DNA of 64,000 bases. Origin: DASTFY01 sp963813375. Its GTDB lineage: Bacteria; Actinomycetota; Acidimicrobiia; Acidimicrobiales; Ilumatobacteraceae. The notes below the pieces were generated by a model. It searched no databases. It worked only from the letters and a program-made list of their open reading frames with translations, and was not told the DNA's origin. Shown here in pieces: positions 35,130-43,763 of this stretch; positions within the stretch are counted from its first letter, which is position 1; every line of letters begins with the position of its first letter. The stretch lies in contig CAWEYT010000022.1 of assembly GCA_963813375.1 (NCBI GenBank), forward strand, positions 1-64,000, given 5' to 3'. A program made the translations under genes and the position numbers.

Positions 35130-36749
35130 CTAGAAGTCCTCCATGCCTCCACCGGGCATGGCCGGAGCGTCCTTCTCGGGCTTGTCCACCACCACGGCCT
35201 CCGTGGTGAGGAACAGCGCGGCGATCGACGCCGCGTTCTGCAGCGCGGAGCGCGTGACCTTGGCGGCGTCGATGACGCCGATCTTCACCAGGTCCTCGTA
35301 GTCGCCGGTCACGGCGTTGAGCCCGTCGTTGCCGCTCAGGCCCTTGACCCGCTCGACGACGACGCCGCCCTCCATGCCGGCGTTCTCCGCGATCTGCTTG
35401 ATGGGAGCCTCGAGGGACTTCGCCACCAGCCGGGCACCGGTCGCCTCGTCGGCGCTGAGACCGTCAGCGGCCTTGAGGACCGCGGCCTGGGCCCGCAGCA
35501 GGGCGACGCCACCGCCGGGCACGACACCCTCCTCGATGGCGGCCTTGGTGGTGGACACGGCGTCCTCGATGCGGTGCTTCTTCTCCTTCAGCTCCACCTC
35601 CGTGGCGGCACCGACCTTGAGCACGGCGACACCACCGGACAGCTTGGCCAGCCGCTCCTGCAGCTTCTCCCGGTCGTAGTCGGAGTCGGTGTTCTCGACC
35701 TCGGCCTTGATCTGGTTGATCCGGCCCTTGATGTCGTCGTCGACACCGCCACCCTCGACGATCGTCGTCTCGTCCTTGGTGATGATGACCTTCTTGGCCG
35801 AACCCAGCAGGTCGAGCGTGACGTTCTCCAGCTTCAGGCCCACCTCCTCGGTGATGACCTGGCCGCCGGTGAGGATGGCCATGTCCTGCAGCATCGCCTT
35901 GCGGCGCTCGCCGAAGCCGGGGGCCTTGACGGCCGCCGACTTGAACGTGCCGCGGATCTTGTTGACCACGAGCGTGGCGAGGGCCTCGCCCTCGACGTCC
36001 TCGGAGATGATCACCAGCGGCTTGCCGGTCTGCATGATCTTCTCCAGCACCGGGAGCAGGTCACGGACCGAGGAGATCTTCGAGCCCACCAGCAGGAGGG
36101 AGGCGTCGTCCAGGACGGCCTCCATGCGCTCGGGGTCGGTCACGAAGTACGGCGAGATGTAGCCCTTGTCGAAGCGCATGCCCTCGACCAGGTCCATCTC
36201 CATCCCGAAGGTCTGGCTCTCCTCGACGGTGATGACGCCGTCCTTGCCGACCTTGTCGATCGCCTCGGAGATCATCTGGCCGATCTCGTCGTCCGCCGCG
36301 GAGATGGCGGCCACCTGGGCGATCTGGTCCTTGTTGTCGACCTCCTTGGCCTGATCCTTGATGGAGCCGACCGCGGCCTCGACCGCAGCCTCGATGCCCC
36401 GCTTCAGGCTCATGGGGTTGGCGCCGGCGGCCACGTTGCGCAGACCCTCGCGCACCATGCTCCAGGCCAGGACGGTGGCCGTCGTCGTGCCGTCACCGGC
36501 CACGTCGTCGGTCTTCTTGGCGACTTCCTTGACCAGCTCGGCGCCGATCTTCTCGTACGGGTCCTCGAGGTCGATCTCCTTGGCGATGGAGACGCCGTCG
36601 TTGGTGATGGTGGGGGCGCCCCACTTCTTCTCCAGGACGACGTTGCGGCCCTTGGGGCCCAGCGTGACGCGCACGGCATCGGCGAGCTTGTTCATGCCCG
36701 CCTCCAGAGCCCGACGTGCCTGCTCGTCGAACGCGATCATCTTCGGCAT
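35130..36749 (-). CDS. groL: chaperonin GroEL (60 kDa)
   Basis: A 539-residue chaperonin forming the double-ring folding chamber. The ATP-binding and hydrolysis residues are present (VTLGPKGRNVVLEKKWG, and the catalytic Asp in VAGDGTTTATVLAW). The C-terminus ends MPGGGMEDF without the long Gly-Gly-Met tail. There is no groES in front or behind, so this is a monocistronic groL; many actinobacteria carry a second groL with groES elsewhere. Two overlapping CIRCE operators lie 53-102 bp upstream of the ATG, so HrcA repression is strongly indicated. Confidence 0.96.
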   Translation of the reverse strand: MPKMIAFDEQARRALEAGMNKLADAVRVTLGPKGRNVVLEKKWGAPTITNDGVSIAKEIDLEDPYEKIGAELVKEVAKKTDDVAGDGTTTATVLAWSMVREGLRNVAAGANPMSLKRGIEAAVEAAVGSIKDQAKEVDNKDQIAQVAAISAADDEIGQMISEAIDKVGKDGVITVEESQTFGMEMDLVEGMRFDKGYISPYFVTDPERMEAVLDDASLLLVGSKISSVRDLLPVLEKIMQTGKPLVIISEDVEGEALATLVVNKIRGTFKSAAVKAPGFGERRKAMLQDMAILTGGQVITEEVGLKLENVTLDLLGSAKKVIITKDETTIVEGGGVDDDIKGRINQIKAEVENTDSDYDREKLQERLAKLSGGVAVLKVGAATEVELKEKKHRIEDAVSTTKAAIEEGVVPGGGVALLRAQAAVLKAADGLSADEATGARLVAKSLEAPIKQIAENAGMEGGVVVERVKGLSGNDGLNAVTGDYEDLVKIGVIDAAKVTRSALQNAASIAALFLTTEAVVVDKPEKDAPAMPGGGMEDF

Positions 36750-36801
36750 CTGTGTCCCTCCATTGGGATCTCGGCGTTGGCCTGACGTGGGAACGTGGCG
36801 G

Positions 36802-36828
36802 TTCGCACTCTTCCTTGGCGAGTGCTAG
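36802..36828. promoter_or_regulatory. CIRCE-like operator 1 (HrcA)
   Basis: TTCGCACTC, nine bases, then GAGTGCTAG. This matches the consensus TTAGCACTC-N9-GAGTGCTAA in 16 of 18 arm positions with the exact N9 spacing. It is the copy nearer to groL and shares its last four bases (CTAG) with operator 2. Confidence 0.8.
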
Positions 36829-36851
36829 CACTCTAACCGTGCGAGTGCTAA
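36825..36851. promoter_or_regulatory. CIRCE operator 2 (HrcA)
   Basis: CTAGCACTC, nine bases, then GAGTGCTAA: 17 of 18 arm positions match the CIRCE consensus with exact spacing. It lies 76 bp upstream of the groL ATG and 34 bp from the divergent flavoprotein gene, so it may also touch that promoter. Confidence 0.9.
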
Positions 36852-36884
36852 CGGGCAACCGAGCCCCACGGTAGGGTCGGCGCG

Positions 36885-38365
36885 GTGGCGGCGGCGGACG
36901 CAACGACAGGGGACGTGGTGGTGGTCGGCGGCGGCGTCGCGGGGCTGGCCGCCGCGCTGGGCCTGGCCCGCCAGGGGCGAGCGGTCACGGTCCTCGAACG
37001 CGACGCGACCCCGCTGCCCGCCGGCCCCGAGGAGGCCTTCGGCTGGGACCGTCGCGGGGCTCCCCAGGTGCGGCACAGCCACGCCTTCCTCGCCCGCCTC
37101 CACAGCCTGCTGCGCGACCACTACCCCGATGTCCTCGACGCCCTGCTGGCCGCCGGCGCCACCGAGCAGCGCTTCGGCCAGCACCTGCCGCCGACCATGG
37201 TGGGCTTCGCGCCCGAGCCCGGCGACGAGGACCTGGTGATGCTGTGCTGCCGCCGCACCACGTTCGAGTGGGTGCTGCGACGAGCGGTGCTGGCCGAGGG
37301 CCGCGTCGAGCTCCGCACCGGCACCGCGGTCCGGGGGCTGCTCGCGGCCGGCGACGCGGACGCCGGTGAGGCGGTGCGGGTGGCCGGCGTCCGACTCGAC
37401 AGCGGAGCCGACCTCCCGGCCGCGCTCACCGTCGTCGCCACCGGCCGGCGCAGCGCGCTCCCGGCCTGGCTCAGCGAGCTCGGCGCCCCCACGATGCCCG
37501 AGGAGGAGGACGACACCGGCATCGTCTACCTGTCGCGCTTCTACCGGCTCCGGGAGGCGGCGCCACGACCGGCTCAGGGCGCGGCGGTCGGCGGCGACCT
37601 CGGCTACCTCAAGTACGGCGTGTTCGCGGGCGACAACCGGACGTTCTCGATCACCCTGGCGGTCCCCGTCGCGGACGAGGAGCTGCGCCGGCTCCTGGGG
37701 GCACCGCCCGCGTTCGACGCCACGGCTCGATCGCTGGCGCCCGCGGCCGACTGGCTGGCCGGATCGCCCGAGCCGATCACCGAGGTCCACGTGATGGCCG
37801 GGCTCGTGAACCGCTGGCGAGACCTGGTGGTCGGCGGCCGGCCGCTGGCTCTCGGCCTCCACGCCGTCGGCGACGCGCAGGTCTGCACGAATCCCGCTCT
37901 ACGGGCGCGGCTGCACGACCGGCTTCTGGCATGCCCATCTCATGGCCGAAGCGGTCCGCGCCCACCCCGGCGATCCTGCTCGCGCAGGCGTTGGCGCTCG
38001 ACGCCGCGACGCGTGAGCACCTCCTGCCGTGGTACCGCGCGTCAGTCAGTCAGGACGCTGAGGCCCGGCGGGTCGCCGCGGCGCTGCTGGCCGGGGAGGA
38101 CCCGGATGCCGATCAGTCGGATCCCCGGGCCTTCGTGCGCGCCGTGTTCCGGGACGGTCTGCTCCCTGCCCTGCGCCGCGACCCGGTGGTGCTGAGGGCA
38201 TTCGTGCGCAACTTCAACCTGCTGTCGCCGCCCGAGGCCCTCATCAAGGATCCCGATGTCAGCGCGCGCGTGCTGGCCGCCTGGAACGAGCGGGATCAGC
38301 GTCCGCCGGAGGAGCCCACCGGCCCGGCCACCCGCGAGGAGCTGCTCGCCCTTCTGGCCGCCTGA
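36885..38365 (+). CDS. FAD-dependent oxidoreductase / monooxygenase-like, frameshifted twice
   Basis: A flavoprotein of about 490 residues. The N-terminal FAD fold is VVVVGGGVAGLAAALGLARQG (one base change aside from consensus GxGxxG) and the second FAD region is VVGGRPLALGLHAVGDAQ. The frame breaks near 37895 and near 37985: after the first break the protein reads LYGRGCTTGFWHAHLMAEAV, after the second QALALDAATREHLLPWYRAS. Both are needed for a full-length protein. GTG 36885 is the start. The family resembles squalene-epoxidase or halogenase-like monooxygenases without their substrate motifs, so no substrate is proposed. It diverges from groL across the CIRCE region. Confidence 0.8.
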
Positions 38366-38401
38366 ACCCGACCCGTTCGAGCCTTCAGCCTCCGGCCCCT
38401 C

Positions 38402-38677
38402 TCAGCCTCCGGCGACTGCGGGGATGATGGCGACGGTCTCGCCGTCGGGCACGGTCGTGTCGAGTCCCTGGAGGTAGCGCACGTCGTCGTCGGCCACGAA
38501 GACGTTGACGAAGCGCCGCAGTGTCCCCTGCTCGTCGAACAGACGGTCGCGGAAACCCGGATGGGCGGCGTCCAGGCTGGCCAGCACCTCGGCCAGCGTC
38601 GAGCCCTCGACCTGGACCTCGGCCTGGCCGCCCGACATCGGGCGCAGGGTGGTGGGGATGCGGATGGTCACGGCCAT
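38402..38677 (-). CDS. MoaD/ThiS-like ubiquitin-fold sulfur carrier
   Basis: A 91-residue beta-grasp protein. It starts MAVTIRIPTTLRP and ends in the Gly-Gly tail (AIIPAVAGG) that is adenylated and thiocarboxylated in sulfur carriers. Length and the internal block FVNVFVADDDVRYLQGLDT with DGETVAIIPA match MoaD-related proteins. Whether it serves molybdopterin, thiamine or cysteine synthesis cannot be told; no partner enzyme is adjacent. Confidence 0.88.
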   Translation of the reverse strand: MAVTIRIPTTLRPMSGGQAEVQVEGSTLAEVLASLDAAHPGFRDRLFDEQGTLRRFVNVFVADDDVRYLQGLDTTVPDGETVAIIPAVAGG

Positions 38678-38773
38678 GGCTGCGAAGCTACCGGCCCGCT
38701 CCCGACGAGCCCCCGTCCGTGCCGCCAGTGGACCCATGTTGCGGACGGACACGACCCCCGTGAGACTGATCCG

Positions 38774-39748
38774 ATGGAGCTCTCCAGGCGGCGGTCGTTC
38801 CACCATCGCGACTTCACGGCCGCTGACCTCGTGACCCTGAAGGGCGGCACGACGATCTCGGTCTGCGTCCCGGCCAAGAACGAGGCGGCGACCATCGCCG
38901 GCATCGTCCAGGCGATCCGGACCCCGCTCGTGCTCGAGCACCCGCTGGTCGACGAGATCGTCGTCGTGGACGACCGCTCGACGGACGGCACAGGCGCGCT
39001 GGCGGCCGCCGCCGGCGCCACGGTCGTGTCGACCTGCGCGCCGCTGGCCGACGTGGTCCCTGGCACGGGGAAGGGCGAAGCGCTCTGGCGCGGTCTGGCG
39101 GCATCGACCGGCGAGCTGGTCGTCTTCTGCGATGCCGACATCACGGACTTTGACGCCCGCTTCGTGCTCGGTCTGGTAGGACCGTTGCTGACCGACCCGT
39201 CGGTCCAGTTCGTCAAGGGCTTCTACGAGCGGCCCGACACGCACGCCCCCGGCACCGGCGGGAGGACCACCGAGCTCGTGGCCCGGCCGTTGCTGTCGCT
39301 GCTGTTCCCTTCGCTCACCGGTGTCGTGCAACCGCTGTCCGGCGAGTACGCGGCCCGCCGTCCGGTGCTCGAGCAGGTCCCGTTCGTGCAGGGCTACGGG
39401 GTGGACCTCGGGCTCCTCATCGACGTGCAGGCGCGCTGGGGGGCGGGCGCCATCGCGCAGGTCGACCTGGTCTCCCGCCACCACCGCAACCGGAGTCTGG
39501 ACGAGCTCTCGCCCCAGGCGCTGTCGATCATGCAGACGGCGTTCGCGCGGGCCGGGTGGCCGGCCGAACGACCGGCGACGCTGCGCCGTCCTGGCCTGCC
39601 GCCGCTGGCCTGCGCCCACGTCGAGCGGCCGCCGCTGGCCGAGCTCCGCGAGGCGGACCGCCGGCCAGGCCAGTGCCTGAGCCCTCCGCGATCAGGCGTG
39701 CACAGCGGGCAGCCGATCGGCCCAGGGTCGGGCCTCCTCGAGCTGTGA
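38774..39748 (+). CDS. gpgS: glucosyl-3-phosphoglycerate synthase
   Basis: A GT-A type, GT81 family glycosyltransferase of about 324 residues that makes glucosyl-3-phosphoglycerate, the first step of glucosylglycerate and methylglucose lipopolysaccharide synthesis. Motifs: VCVPAKNEAATIAGIV, IVVVDDRSTDGTGALA, the metal-binding Asp-x-Asp in VVFCDADITDF, and the acceptor region GEYAARRPVLEQVPFVQGYG. The start is ATG 38774. The C-terminal 25 residues overlap the convergent amidase by 57 bp and read as low-complexity, so an indel near 39670 may have moved the true stop. No gpgP gene is adjacent. Confidence 0.9.
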   Translation: MELSRRRSFHHRDFTAADLVTLKGGTTISVCVPAKNEAATIAGIVQAIRTPLVLEHPLVDEIVVVDDRSTDGTGALAAAAGATVVSTCAPLADVVPGTGKGEALWRGLAASTGELVVFCDADITDFDARFVLGLVGPLLTDPSVQFVKGFYERPDTHAPGTGGRTTELVARPLLSLLFPSLTGVVQPLSGEYAARRPVLEQVPFVQGYGVDLGLLIDVQARWGAGAIAQVDLVSRHHRNRSLDELSPQALSIMQTAFARAGWPAERPATLRRPGLPPLACAHVERPPLAELREADRRPGQCLSPPRSGVHSGQPIGPGSGLLEL

Positions 39749-41129
39749 CGCCACCCGGATCAGCAGGTCCTCCCGGGCGTAGGGGGCCACGAGCTGGACC
39801 CCGACGGGCAGATCGCCGGCAGTCCAGAACAGCGGCAGGCTGACCGCCGGCTGGCCGGTGATGTTGAACTGCGCCGTGTACTGCAGGACCTCCACCACCC
39901 GCTGCCCGCCCAGCTCGGGATCGGACAGGTACCCGATCTCGGGCGGGGGGACCGCCAGCGTCGGGGTGAGCAGGAGGTCGAAGCCGTCCTCCAGCCACCA
40001 CGTCTGCACGCGGCGGGACCACTCATGGAGCCAGTTCACGGCCTCCACGTAGACGGGGGCGGGCACCGAGTCGCCGATGGCACGGAAGGCGAGGTTGTCT
40101 CCCTCGATGTCGTCCGGTCCGGCCGCACGGCCGACGTCGCGCTCCATCTGGGCGATGGAGGCCGCCGTCGCGGTGGCGACGATGGTGATGAAGCGCGGGA
40201 TCAACTCGGGATCCTCGAGCGCCGCTGGATGTCGCTCCTCGACGTGATGGCCGAGCGAGCCCAGGAGCTCGGCGGCGTCCCGAACGGCCGCGGCGCACTC
40301 CGGGTTGGCAGCCATGCCGGACTGGAGGGGATGGTCGAGGAACCCGATCCGCAGCTTCCCCGGATCCGCACCCACCTCCTGCCGCGAAGGGCCGCGACGG
40401 GTCCGGCGCGACGTACGGGTCACCGGGCTCGTAGCCGGCGATGCAGTCGAGCATGGCCGCGGTGTCGCGCACGGTTCGTGAGACGACACCGTCGGTCGTC
40501 GCGCCCATCCACTCCTCGCCGATCGGCGCGTGCGTGACCCTGCCGCGGCACGGCTTCAGGCCCACCAGGCCGCACTCGCTGGCCGGGACGCGGATGGAGC
40601 CACCACCGTCGTTGGCGTGGGCGGCCGGCACCATCCGCGCCGCCACGGCTGCGGCGGAACCGCCGGACGACCCGCCGGTCGAGTGGGCGGGGTTCCACGG
40701 GTTGCGGCTGGGGCCGTAGGCCAGGGGCTCCGTGGTGACCGTGCTGCCCAGCTCGGGCGTGTTGGTGCGGCCCACGACGACCAGCCCGGCGGCGAGGAAC
40801 CGGCGGGCCAGCGCGGTGTCCTCGGTCGCCCGGAACCCGGCCTCCTTCAGGAAGCGGCTGCCCATGTGGTGCGGGTCGCCGGCCATCGCGATGCCCAGGT
40901 CCTTCAAGAGGAACGGCACGCCGCGGAAGGGGCCGTCGGGCAGCGGGCCGGCCGCCTCGCGGCGGGCGTCCTCGAACCGCTCGTAGATCACCGCGTTGAT
41001 CTCCGGGTTGACCTTCTCGATGCGTTCGATGGCGGCGTCCACCAACTCCAGCGGCGATGCCTTCCCGTCCCTGACGAGCGCGGCCTGCGCGGTGGCGTCG
41101 AGCGTGCTGAGGTCGTTGTCGGCTGGCAT
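39692..41129 (-). CDS. amidase (amidase-signature family), frameshifted
   Basis: An amidase of about 478 residues. The catalytic Ser-Ser-Lys triad is visible: Lys in VPFLLKDLGIAM, and both Ser in the glycine-serine loop AHSTGGSSGGSAAAVAA. The frame breaks near 40385: the first part ends at YVAPDPSRPF and the other frame continues EVGADPGKLRIGFLDHPLQSG and ends with the typical GVQLVAPYAREDLLIRVAS. Substrate unknown; the sequence groups with general amidases rather than GatA. I chose ATG 41129 (MPADNDLSTLDA) over a GTG 21 bases upstream. Confidence 0.88.
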
Positions 41130-41172
41130 GGGACAGGATCGTACGGGCAACGGCGAGCCCTAACCTTCGCCG

Positions 41173-42171
41173 GTGCGCGTCCTCGCCGTCACCGACAAGT
41201 TCCGCGGGACGGCGTCGGCGGCAGAGGTGGCGGCGGCGGTGGGACGGGCCGTCGCCGGGTTGGGCGGGACGTGCGACGAGGCGCCCGCGGCCGACGGGGG
41301 CGAGGGCACGCTCGCCGCGCTCGGCGGCCCCACCCGTACGACGACCGTGATGGGCCCGCTCGGAGATCCGGTGGACGCACCGTGGCGGCTGCACCGGGGC
41401 ACCGCCGTGATCGAGATGGCGCAGGCGTCCGGACTGGCTCTGGTCGGCGGCGCTGCGGACAACGATCCGGTCGCGGCCTCCACCCACGGCACGGGCGAGC
41501 TGATCGCCAGCGCGCTCGATGCGGGAGCGAAGCGGATCATCGTGGGCATGGGCGGTTCGGCCACGACCGACGGCGGCTTCGGCGCGGTGCGCGCCATCTC
41601 CGGCGCGGGACGGCTCAAGGGCGTCGAGCTGCTCGCGGCCTGCGACGTCCGCACGCTCTTCGTCGACGCGGCCCGCGTCTTCGCCACGCAGAAGGGGGCC
41701 ACGCCCGCCCAGGTCGCGCTGCTGACCCGGCGCCTCGAGCGCCTGGTCGACGTGTACCGCGAGGACTTCGGCGTCGACGTCGCCCCGCTGGTCGGCGCCG
41801 GCGCGGCAGGCGGCTTGGGTGGTGGATTGGCCGCGGTCGGCGCCGAGCTGGTCAGCGGGTTCGACCTGGTCGCCGACGAGCTGGGTCTGGCCGAGCGGAT
41901 CGAGGCTGCTGACGTCGTCGTCACTGGAGAGGGGTTCCTCGACGAGGAGAGCTTCGAGGGCAAGGTGGTCGGCGGCGTCGCCGCCATGGCGACGGGCGCC
42001 GGGCGGCCGGTGGTGGCCATCGTCGGCGAGGTGCTCGACGGGGTGACCCTGCCGGCCGGGCTGCACGTCGTGTCACTCGTCGAGCGCTGCGGGCGAGTGG
42101 ACGCCTTCGAGCGGACCGATGCCGCGATCGAGGACGCGGCGCGCGCCGTCCTCACCGAACTGACACGCTGA
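41173..42171 (+). CDS. glycerate kinase (type 2, GlxK-like)
   Basis: A 332-residue glycerate 2-kinase family protein. Diagnostic blocks: VTDKFRGTASAAEVAAAVG at the N-terminus, APAADGGEGTLAAL, EMAQASGLALV, and the phosphate-binding loop IIVGMGGSATTDGGFG. It acts in glycerate use or serine-glyoxylate metabolism by phosphorylating glycerate with ATP. Start GTG 41173. It is divergent from the amidase gene with 43 bp between them. Since GpgS lies nearby, a joint role in glycerate or 3-phosphoglycerate metabolism is conceivable but not shown. Confidence 0.92.
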   Translation: MRVLAVTDKFRGTASAAEVAAAVGRAVAGLGGTCDEAPAADGGEGTLAALGGPTRTTTVMGPLGDPVDAPWRLHRGTAVIEMAQASGLALVGGAADNDPVAASTHGTGELIASALDAGAKRIIVGMGGSATTDGGFGAVRAISGAGRLKGVELLAACDVRTLFVDAARVFATQKGATPAQVALLTRRLERLVDVYREDFGVDVAPLVGAGAAGGLGGGLAAVGAELVSGFDLVADELGLAERIEAADVVVTGEGFLDEESFEGKVVGGVAAMATGAGRPVVAIVGEVLDGVTLPAGLHVVSLVERCGRVDAFERTDAAIEDAARAVLTELTR

Positions 42172-42248
42172 CGGGCCGGCGGGCTGACGTTCGAGTGGCC
42201 GACGAGCCGGGGCTGGACCTTCGAGTGGGCCGGCGGGCTCGCAGCGGC

Positions 42249-42854
42249 TCAGGTGGTGGGCGGCGCCGAGGACGTCGTGGTGTCCCCCGTGACGGCGTCG
42301 GCGGCCACCGGCGGCGTGGCCGTCACCCCGCCGGCCTTGTCCGCGCCCAGGAGGACGAGGATGTTGGCGTCGGCGATCTTCGTCGGGTCGGCCAGCGGCA
42401 GGGCGGGCGGGAACAGGCCGCTCGGCGTCAGGCCGATCGAGGTGGCGACCTCACCGGCCTGCGCCTCGAATCCCTCGGTGTAGTACACGGCGCTGGCCTG
42501 GTACTTGGCGTTGGCGTCGGTGGCCGGCAGGAACGTGGCTGTCGGGAAGGCCGCCTGCAGCGACGTGGTGGCACTGCCGGCCAGGCCCTTGACTCCGGCA
42601 CCGTTGGCGACGATCACCTTGGCCTCGGACATGTCCGCCTCCGGGACGGTCGAGGACGTCGTCGTGTCCAGCGCCGAGTCGCTCGGCTCCTCGGTCGACG
42701 GCGAGGCGCTGCCGCCGTCGGAGTCGTCGCTGATCTGGTTGAGTATGAACAGACCGAGCAGCGCCGCCACCACGACCAGAACGATCGTGACCGCGGTCGA
42801 GGTACCGGCGGGCCGCGCCGGAGGCCGTTGGGAGCTGGAGCGCCGCTGGTTCAC
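42249..42854 (-). CDS. LytR C-terminal-domain membrane protein
   Basis: A protein of about 201 residues with one membrane segment (STAVTIVLVVVAALLGLFIL), a Ser/Thr/Glu stalk and a C-terminal LytR_C domain (VIVANGAGVKGLAGSATTSL, FEAQAGEVATSIGL, ANILVLLGADKA). This domain accompanies cell-wall glycopolymer ligases of the LCP family, but the LCP catalytic domain is missing here, so it is a stand-alone version. GTG 42854, preceded by AGAGGA, is my preferred start; an ATG at 42899 is possible. It is divergent from the tRNA-Thr gene. Confidence 0.85.
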   Translation of the reverse strand: MNQRRSSSQRPPARPAGTSTAVTIVLVVVAALLGLFILNQISDDSDGGSASPSTEEPSDSALDTTTSSTVPEADMSEAKVIVANGAGVKGLAGSATTSLQAAFPTATFLPATDANAKYQASAVYYTEGFEAQAGEVATSIGLTPSGLFPPALPLADPTKIADANILVLLGADKAGGVTATPPVAADAVTGDTTTSSAPPTT

Positions 42855-42971
42855 TGATGCACCATCCTCTGCTGCGCCGTGAGATGCCGCTCGGTCCACG
42901 GCATCGGCACAGCCTGCCCGACGACCAGGGGTGATACAAGCACCCCCGACACCCCGTAGGGTCGAGTGGAG

Positions 42972-43044
42972 GCCGGGTTAGCTCAGTCGGAAGAGCAACC
43001 GCCTTGTAAGCGGTAGGTCGCGGGTTCGACCCCCGCACCCGGCT
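42972..43044 (+). tRNA. tRNA-Thr (anticodon TGT)
   Basis: A 73-base cloverleaf: acceptor GCCGGGT paired with ACCCGGC, D arm GCTC...GAGC, anticodon stem ACCGC/GCGGT with loop CTTGTAA and anticodon TGT, and T arm GCGGG TTCGACC CCCGC. The CCA is not encoded. Confidence 0.96.
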
Positions 43045-43076
43045 CCGTGTGGCGGCTCGGCGGCCAGCCCTCTGCG

Positions 43077-43691
43077 TCAGGCGCTGGGGTCGCCGGCGGC
43101 GCGAGCCTGCTCGAAGCGGGCGGCGACGTCGTCCCAGTTGACGATGTTCCACACCGCCTTGACGTAGTCGGCGCGGACGTTCAGGTACTGGAGGTAGTAG
43201 GCGTGCTCCCACGCGTCGATGACCAGCAGCGGCGAGCCGGACTGGCCGACGTTGCCCTGGTGGTCATAGATCTGCTCGATGTAGAGCCGCTCGCCGAAGG
43301 TGTCCCAGGCCAACGAACCCCAACCTGATCCCTGCACCGTCGTGGTCGCCTGGCTCAGGTGGTCCTTGAACTGGTCGAACGAGCCGAAGTTCTCGTCGAT
43401 CGCCGCCGCCAGCTCGCCGGTCGGCTTCTCGCCACCCTCCGGGCTGAGGTTCTTCCAGAAGATCGAGTGCAGCACGTGACCGGACAGGTTGAAGGCCAGG
43501 GTCTTCTGGAGGCCCACGATCGTGGAGTAGTCGCCGGACGCCCGCACCTCCTCCAGCTTCTCCATCGTCGAGTTGACCCCGTCCACATAGGCCTTGTGGT
43601 GCTTGTCGTGGTGCAGCTCGAGCACCTGCGCCGAGTAGTGCGGCTCGAGCGCGGAGTAGTCGTAGGGCAGGTCAGGGAGCGTGTAGGGCAT
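43077..43691 (-). CDS. sodA: superoxide dismutase (Fe/Mn family)
   Basis: A 204-residue superoxide dismutase. The four metal ligands are visible: His in LELHHDKHHKAY, His in LSGHVLHSIFWKN, Asp in VIDAWEHAYYLQY and the His that follows it. Fe or Mn preference cannot be told for certain; the GSGWGSLAWD block is shared by both. ATG 43691 has a GGAGG nine bases upstream. No sodA-specific regulatory site was seen. The gene is between tRNA-Thr and the OYE-family gene. Confidence 0.95.
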   Translation of the reverse strand: MPYTLPDLPYDYSALEPHYSAQVLELHHDKHHKAYVDGVNSTMEKLEEVRASGDYSTIVGLQKTLAFNLSGHVLHSIFWKNLSPEGGEKPTGELAAAIDENFGSFDQFKDHLSQATTTVQGSGWGSLAWDTFGERLYIEQIYDHQGNVGQSGSPLLVIDAWEHAYYLQYLNVRADYVKAVWNIVNWDDVAARFEQARAAGDPSA

Positions 43692-43763
43692 GGCGTTCAA
43701 CCTCCGTCAACCGGTGTGCCCCTGTTGTAGTCGCCGCAAACCAGGGCCGACGTCAGATCGCGG

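Noticed and set aside
36750..36884. A groES gene next to groL
   Set aside because: The space between groL and the divergent flavoprotein gene contains only the CIRCE operators; no 95-100 residue GroES-like frame exists there or downstream.
42172..42248. Short direct repeat GGGCCGGCGGGCT near 42174 and 42229
   Set aside because: Only two GC-rich copies in a 77-bp intergenic region, easily chance at this base composition.
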